DNA of 64,000 nucleotides from Struthio camelus (lineage: Eukaryota; Chordata; Aves; Struthioniformes; Struthionidae), in assembly GCF_040807025.1 (NCBI RefSeq), contig NC_090952.1, forward strand, positions 23,309,068 through 23,373,067, read 5' to 3'. The notes below the pieces were generated by a model. The model had not been told where the DNA came from. It saw only the letters and a program-made list of their open reading frames with translations, and ran no database searches. How positions within the stretch are numbered: the first letter of the stretch is position 1; every line of letters starts with the position of its first letter. Below are positions 39,719 to 48,700 of the stretch, piece by piece. A program made the position numbers and the translations under genes.

Positions 39719-42700
39719 TATTTTGGGTAGCAATGATACGGTCAAAGTTTTATATTTTAGAGATGAGTAAATTTACAATTTTGCTCTAGAGTCATCTGAT
39801 TCAAAAGCAACCATCTCAATATCAGCTCTTTTGTTTAAACGGAGCCATGCACTGTCTCACTCTCCCTTGCAGTACCCTCCATTTTTTCCCCATGTATTGT
39901 CACACTGGGTAACTGGCTAGCTTGAATATATGCACTTGCAAGTTATCAGGGCTTGCAGGCGGCCTGCCTTGGAGCAGGAAGCCAGGCCCTGTTTCCAGCC
40001 CAGGATGGCCAACAAGTCCCCAGCCTGTGAGCACACCACCAGGACACCTGGCAGAAGCTAAAGAAACCAAGCGTTCCAGCTCAACAGACACAGATTTTCC
40101 CACAAAGCAGAGTTGGTTTTTTTTTTTTATTGTCAGTGATAGAGCTCAGTTTTTAAAACATGCTACAGACACCGACACTAATGCATTTTCCTCACTTATA
40201 AGCAGAACATAGCATCATTTAATTTAACTACACTGTACGTCTTTGTTTTCAGTTAAATTAGTCTGTAGATAACAGCCATCTTATGAAGACTTTATTTTTA
40301 AAGCACTATTTTATACTTTTAGAGTTTAAAAGCATGATCGAAAATAAAGCCAAAACAATTGCTCTCATCTTTAAAAAGCAAAATTAGGGAGTTCTGAAGC
40401 ATTGGCTTTGTATCCTATAATAACATTTAACATTTCTAATGCTACTTCTCCTAGAGAGTTCAGATCAGAGTTCAAGCAAAGAAACACAGTAACTGTGTTT
40501 AAAAAAAAAAAGGGGGGGGGGGGAGATCTGGCCTTTAGCTAAAAAATATCCTTTGAAGTATTGACGTTGAACTTTTGCCAATTAAAAAGCAGGAAAACAA
40601 GATATGTTATTTAAAAAATAAGACTCTAGGTTACTTATCTGGTGATAAGGAGTTTGAGTTTCATAGATATATTATATCAAAGAAAATCTTTTCAAATTCT
40701 CTGCAGAGTGATTGTATAGATTAACATAAGGCTACAGGCAACCACAAATTCTGAATTGCACAATAACCGACTCCCATTACAAGAATGTATTTTTCCTTGG
40801 CATTTCATTAAAAGCTTAACCCTACAAGAAAGTGTTGCTTAGGTTTTTCTGGTAGATTTTGCTCCCTTTTTTTTTTAAATAGCGCAAAAATTACATATTA
40901 AGTGGTACATTACACAAATACGAAGGAATAAAAAACTCCAAGTCTCGAAATTCACAGTGAATTACTTAAGTAGCAATCTGCACTTTTTGTACCTATGTTA
41001 ATAAAGTTACGGACACAGTCATTCAAAAATAGGGGAAATGAAGAACAGAATCACTAAAGCGTGGAGATGTCCACAACCTTCTCAGAGGCCTACAGAGTAG
41101 CACTGCTCTCTCCCCCCCCCCCACCCCGAACACTGATCTTCGAAGACAACTAACAAGCTGGTCTTCAAAGTCACACAGTAGAGAAATAACTTTCCCATTT
41201 AATTGGAACTGTCTGAAGTATGAAAATACTGTAAGAGAGAGCATAAAATTTCATGTTTTCTTTATCATAATAGGCTCAAAATATCATTCTTGTGCCACTC
41301 CTGTAAATAAGTTTTTTGGCAAGTGTTTTTGAAAAATACGCAAGAATGACTATTATAAGCAAGAAGAAGAATGCCTGTAGCCTTAATTACCTTTTTCCAC
41401 TGTTACAATGTGTGAGAATCAACATTTAACCTTTACAAAGAGCCAACACTGTGTTAAAAATAAGTGCCCGTACTCAAGACTTCACATAAGCATTTTGTTC
41501 ATATTCAGCTAGACTGCAGAGCCAGGTTACAAGGCCTAGGCCGCAAATTATTCTTGCATAAATATCACAAAAAAAAAAAATCTTAAAACAAACAAAAATC
41601 CACTTGTGAAAACAGGATACAAACAGCACAAAGGCAGCCAGTACAGATTACACCTGGCAGGAACTGCCAGTTTCACAAAGTACCTTCCCTCTTGCAGAGA
41701 GAGTATTTCACTGCAAAAATGCAGCTAGGGAGATCCCACTTAACTGTTTGATTACACATTTTAAGCTTCCATTTTTAAAATAAAAGCGACCTTTGCACTG
41801 AGGATGAGTTAAGCCTCTTAGTGCAAACACATCCACTTTTGTCTAGTTTATCCTGTAGTCTTAAGGGCTTATATCTTTGAGTGTGTCCAAGATCAAATAA
41901 AGAACCAAATAAAAAGATGAAAACATTGCTACGGTGGCTATGAAAAAACAGATGTTAGCTTCCATCCAAAGCCTTTGGCATCTCACCAATGGCATGAAGC
42001 GGCAATTCACTTAAGATGGAAAAGCAAGGTTTGAGTTTGCAACCTCCTGTAGAAACAGAATCGGTTAAGATATTTTCATTAAGAATCAACCTAGCAACAC
42101 AGATTCTCCCTTTCAGTGAAGGCAGGTAGCCAGTGAAAGCACAAGTACCTAAAAGTAATGATAAAAAACTTCCAAAACTAATGACAAAAAAGACAGCCGA
42201 GGAGAATTTGGTTGATCACCTCGATCAAAGAAAGAATTCACTTTTGAACTGTTTTTCCACATAAATTCAATCCTTCAAAAGAACTCAATCACCTTCTTCT
42301 GGCATGAACCTGAATTTTACAAGGGACCTCAATTTCAGAATTGAAACATTGAACTATTTCTCCTTTTGAGAAGAATGAATCACCTTGAGTGTTTGGGGGG
42401 GGGGGGGGGGGAGAAGAGTACATTACACAGCACAAAATCCCTGACCATAGTCCTTCGTCCTCTCTACGCCAGGTCCTGCAGAAGGGTTTTGACTAGAAGT
42501 CACAAATGGAAGTGAAAAATGCAGACAGCAAGAAGCACTCACTTGGGTGCATGCAGAACAGCATGCTTATGTTTAGGCTTGAGCTTTGGTCTACCCAATA
42601 TGTTGTTCCTCAAGAAAGGAAATGCATTTTTTAAAGGTACGCTCTTGACAGTAATCCATTTAGTATTTTTGAAAGCTGAATGGTACTAGAACATTTTACT

Positions 42701-45700
42701 GTCTGCCTGCTACAGAGATACCATTTGATAATATGCAAGTTTTCACTAAACTAGCACTGAATTGTAGATTTTGAGACATAAACTGCAGTCCTGAACTTAT
42801 AAATCTATCTCACTTCCACGAAAAAGAACCTTTGAACCGCTTTTAGCCTTACTTGCTCAATTCCAAGATAGATGCCTAATTAAAAATAAAAGAGGGGCTT
42901 TCCATGCATACACACAGTACACACATCCTTCATTTAAAGTCTTAAGTGATAAGGCAGTTAAATACAAAGAGAAGAGAGTAAAAACTGTTCAGTGGGGGAT
43001 TCTCAATTGTCCTTGAAAAGAACTAGGCGTCAGGGATTTGCCCCAATGCTCCTTAAGGAACTGAGTGATTTCCATTAAACAAAATGAATCTAGGAAAAGA
43101 AACAAACAGAATAAGAGCAATCGTTGATTTTAAAGCTGCCATTTGTTCATGCTGAACGTCAGTCCTGCAAAGACGGACAAATTTCATGACTTAAAAAAAA
43201 AAAAAACAAAAAACAACCAAGCATAGCGGAAGCTGTATTGCGAGATTGGAGGAGAGGTCTGCTTAGTACTTCAGAGGCAGTGGGAAATGCTAGCGCTTAG
43301 ACATAAAAAGCAGATCAAAGATTGCTATGAATGACTCAGAACATGTATGGAGGTATCTCTAGCCTATCTACTTTTCAACCAGCTCAGTATTATATTCTGC
43401 ATGGTTTCCCCCCCCCCTTCTTCCAACAATGCTTGGCCAGTAAGTTTACTATGTTTGTACATTATTTACAGCAGATGTGGAGAGCAAGATAGACCTCTCC
43501 CATTTACCTCAGCCTTATTTCCCTTTTGCCTCTGCTATCACCTTCCCTCCTGTTCCTGCAGCTGCTAATCTGCCTTGCAACAAACAATTCTGCTTGCCTG
43601 CATCATCACTACCAACTTGTAAACCTCCAACCGTGTTTCCAGCTGTTCGTACTTCCTTTTCCATAGCCCAGTTCAGACCACTAAGTATTTGTATTTGCCA
43701 AAAGACAAACCTTTTACACAAAACTCATGATTTTTAGTGTCCCAAGATTCCTGCAAAAGTTTATCAACTTAAGAATATTCTGTGGATTTACTACAGACTA
43801 CCTTACTAGATATCCTTCTGGTTCTCTTCCTTGAAGAAATTTTAAAGCACACAAATGCATTTCCTGTCATTTCAGCCAGCTTTCCTGAAGATCTCTGCCT
43901 CAAACCTAACAGGTTTCACAGTGGGCTTTCTCTTTCCCCCTGCAGCTCAGGGTCAAGAACTCTTGATTTGATTTATTCCAGAAACATTCAAGTAGATCTC
44001 AAATCTCCGTTTTGCAGCAGTCTATTAATTTGTCCCCTTCACAGGGTTTGCGCCTAAGTAGTTACATTATACACCAGCACATCTTCAACTTGAACCAAAA
44101 CAAAAAACTACAGTCAAAAAGCTCTCACATACACCAGGAAAATAAACCAAACAAACCACACACACACAAAGTTAGTTATCCCAAGTTACGAACTCTCATT
44201 CTGAAGTATTATTTATGGTAAAACAATAGGTTATTGACATATGGTAAGTACTCACTGATGGACTTTAAAAGAGCCTTCTACAGATTCCTATACCAGTCTC
44301 TAGTACACCCCAACTTGACTTCGAGATTTAAGGCTATCAAGCTCAACTGCTCTTATGAAAATTTCCAGGAAATGGAGGCGGCTGCCCAGTCACTTGACTC
44401 AGAGAAGGGCTTCTTTCACAAGAGAGCTCTTCAGCACTGAAACAACATATGGTCGGACTAGCAGGGCATAGAAACAGAATTTGAAGGCATCCTATCAGTT
44501 CCAGTTTGTATCTCCTGCAGTCCTCTTACGCTCTTTTCTACCTGCACGGCACAATTTCAGGTCGAGTCTACCACTCTCTTTCTGTCTTCCCATGGGGTAC
44601 AGAACTCAATTCCAAAAGCATCTTCTCATCATCTCTAACCACAGGCAGTGGTAATCCAACAACACTTGTTCTCCCTGTCACTTACCAACGTTAAAAAAAA
44701 ACAACCACCACCACCACCTTACATCTCCACAACAAGGCTCACAACGATTTTTATTCCTCCCAAAAAGTGTCTTAGCACTTTCCTCCAAATCACAGTAGAC
44801 ACTGCTCTAAAACTACTAGCCACAGGCATTTCTCAAGTAGTAAGTTTTTCAAAGGGCAGCCATATATTGTATTAAGAATTTTGAGCAAGTCTCAGACAGC
44901 TACATATGTCCTTCTGCACTCAGATTCAGGGAACCCACTTCCAGTGCAGCCACAACTGGCTCCTTAATTCAGTGTAATATACAATACAAATTATTAAAGA
45001 TGCATATAGCGTCAGATGCAGCAGTATAAATATAGTTTAAGTTTTCCCAATAGTCTGACTTGTGAGCAAGTCATTTTTAAAGACGTTCATACTACAGAAG
45101 AGTCCTATAGAACCTAAACCAAAAAAAGTATTTCTATGACCCTGTCATAAACAATACTCCTCAAGCCCTGTATCATTGCCTCAGCCAGATATCAGTCACA
45201 AGGGAACAGGGAAGTCCAGTTATTCTGTAACTTCACGCAAGACCACCGCTGCTTTATTCTGGGACTCAGATGGCCATCTGCAGCACAAATCCGCATGCAG
45301 TTTGAAGCTGTTCCACAAAATGCAGGCTATAAGGTTTGACAAAAATCACAAATGGGAAAAAAAAACAGAGAGCTAAACCTTGTTCTCCTTTTCAAAAACT
45401 CTCCAGGCAGAGATTTTAGTATCAGCATCCCACATAAGCTCTGTTTACAGACAACTCTGGGTTCATCTTGCTGAAGCCTCCCTCCGTCCCTCTTTTCTGG
45501 ATCACTAGAAAACAGCAAAAGCTTCTGGGAAAAGAAGAGAGTCTCTTTCCTTTCTCCATACTTCTATTCTAGTGCCACTACTTCAATGCCGGTAGCACAG
45601 AAAAACAGGATAAAGTAGATTAAGAGCCTATCTGTTTAGACCATGGCATATGCTTAGGCACAGAGAAAAAAATACACATTTGAGTACAGAAAAGAGCAGC

Positions 45701-48700
45701 TGAGGATGCTAAAATTTCACATGATTTCAAAAAGCAGCTGGGCAAGCACACGTAAGACAAAGCTACAGAAGATCATTACCGGCATACCAACCCTCAGCAT
45801 GGGTTCCTGAACTACAAACTGTGGGAGCTCGGTAAAGTATTTTGCAGAATTATCAGCAATATGCTTGGCCTGTTGTTAGTCTCCTCTCCAGGCACTTAGT
45901 ATTGGCCGCTTTTCGTGGAAAAGGGTGAGAAGGTGGGGCTGGCACACTATTTTGAAGGTACTGAAATAACAGGTTCAACATAGAGGACACGAAGCAAGCT
46001 CCAACTTCTCAAAATCCATTAATACAAAGTCTTCAAAGCAAGGACATATCAGGTATTGAATTCAAAGGGACTGATAATGCATTTTATCTTAGCTAAAAGG
46101 CCAAGAATGCAGGCTGCTGGGCCAGAAAGACCTTTGGCCTATCCAGTAAGGCTTTAACTGATTTTCCTCATCCAAGAGAGCTGGAAACACATAGGAGAAT
46201 AAATTCCTTCAACAGCTAGAATTAAGTGCTTGTGTTTTAATTGCAATAGACAACTGCCACATACTAGTGGACACAAAGGACTTTTACTGTAGGTACCATT
46301 AGATTATTGAATGTACTAAATACCCCAAATCGGAACGGACTAGCTTACTTCAGTTTTGCTGACATGCCAAACTGAGGCAGACTCATTTGACAGCGCCCTG
46401 TTACAATTTTGATCTGGAAAGTGCAAGAAAAGCATCTTGTTTACGGTATAAGAGTCCAGCTGAACATTCTTACTTCATGAAATAACCAATTACCTTTCTC
46501 TCCTACTCCACAGAATAGGCTCTGATCCCATGTTCAGAACTTACAGATGTATTTCCACTGACATATAGGAACAGTTCCCTGGACAGATATATTTGTACAT
46601 CTAATCTTTTTAAAATATTAGTTACTTGTGTTTTATTGGAGACAACATTTCAGAAGCCCAAATAATACCTGCAAATGGCTGCATCAATTTTTATCACAAG
46701 TCATCATCCATATATTATGTAATAAACAAGAATGAAACATGGTTCCAGGGGCATTTGTGCAACAACACTGTTGATTTAAAATACTGTTAGACCACAGGGA
46801 AATGAACTATAAAACTAAAGAAAATGAAATACACTCATCTCAGTTAACCCTGCACTAAGTTCCCATAATACCTCTACCTCCTGAGCGGTCTCAACACTGC
46901 AGAAACTGATGGAAATAATCTCAAAGAAACTTCTTAAAGTTATCAGTCAAATATTATGATTCACAATGTGATAGAGGAGTGAGAATGTTCAAATTGATTT
47001 TTACACCACAATTGAGATGCTTTACTTGCATTTTCCAGATTAAAATTCTAACAGGAGGCTGTCAAACGAGTTTGGGTCAGGCTAGTGGAATGTCAGCAAC
47101 ACTGAAGCAAGCTAGTCCATCTATTTGTGCAATGTATTTAAATAAATAAAGAAGGAGGAGAGATAAAGCAGCCACTAACCAACAATAGCCACTACGGCAC
47201 GTATTTGGAAAGCAAACTTGCAAAACACGTTCCCTTGACGAGTTTGTTTTCTCCTTCTCTAAAGGAGAAAAAAATATTTAACTACAGCAGTATCAGCATA
47301 GGAACTAATTTTTATTTCCAAGTATGTTTTGTCAGACATGCATAATGCCTGTGCCTGCACTACAAAGTTTTCCTGGCGTAACAATGGTGGTTAGAAACAC
47401 TACAGAGGGGCATCATAAATACCAGTAAAAGGTCTTGAGAACATGTCTTCAACTGGAGAGAAGAATTATGATGTTGCTGTAAGGCTCCTTCTGCTTGAGG
47501 AAGGGACAGGATGCCAACATAACCATACCAATGTCTACGGTGCCAAAAAGTCTTTATGTAAAATAAACTGAAGTTGTGATCATAATTATTAAATATATAA
47601 GAACAGGATCTGTTCCTACACAAGTTACTAAGCTTAGAGAAAACATTTTAAGATTAAGGATCAATTTAAAAAAAAAAAAAGCATGCTAAAGGAAGAAAAA
47701 TAACTGTTCCTTCTAAAAAGGATGTTAGCACATTATAAGCACCACAATACATGACGTTTTTTCTTGGCTACATACCATATGCCAGACATGATTTACTATT
47801 ATAGATATCAGAGTCCCACTTATTTCAATTACGATTTACTAAAATTGCGAACTCTGTCAAATGCTGATTAGTACATTATTTAAAGTACCATGATTTCTTC
47901 AGCAAGTTTTAGTACAGCATGTGATAATAACCTGTAGCATTTACACACAGAACTCTAAGCAGAAGAGTCATTTTTACTGAATCACCATTACGCTCACTAC
48001 TGCTGCAGCGAAAAGGTTTCCTTCTCACACTTAAGGAAGGTTTACTTGTAAAATACCTGACATGAAACTAGGAAGAAGAAACCCTCCAGATCGGAGGTTC
48101 ATAGTTAATACTGGCATGATAAGGACTTGATTTTCGTATTCAGCCACAAATGGTGATGGGAAAAAGAGATGTGAGCATTATATTTAAGAAAACTCTCCAA
48201 TGTGGACCAGAGGGTGTTTTTTTCCTCTTTTCTTTTTGTGTTTTTTTTTTTAAAGTTCCACAGACCTAGTATCTTTAAAGCCAGAAGACAGATGCTTCCA
48301 GCTCACACTAATAATGATGACCCAGCACCCTCTTCTGAAAAGACGAAAGGGAAAGGTGCAGTAACAAACAATAAATACTGACTCACAAAATCACTTATGT
48401 CATTTCAGAAAGCAAATTGTGTTTTTTGACTGTTACTGTTGACTGCTGATGAAAGGAACCAAGACTCCTAGCTCTAGACAATTAAGCTTCCTTATTACCA
48501 AAGATGTGCATTACAGGGCATCAGCACAATCATTTTTATAAATCCTCTTCAATAAGCTTTATTTGGGGATCTAGAGAGGGCCAGCTACTCTTTTATCTCA
48601 TATCGGTCTAAGGTGCAACAGGTATCAGATGATAAATATACTGGTCACGGCCAATATGGTTCTAGACCTGGTCAGCAAATGACACAGGAATGTCTGTAGC

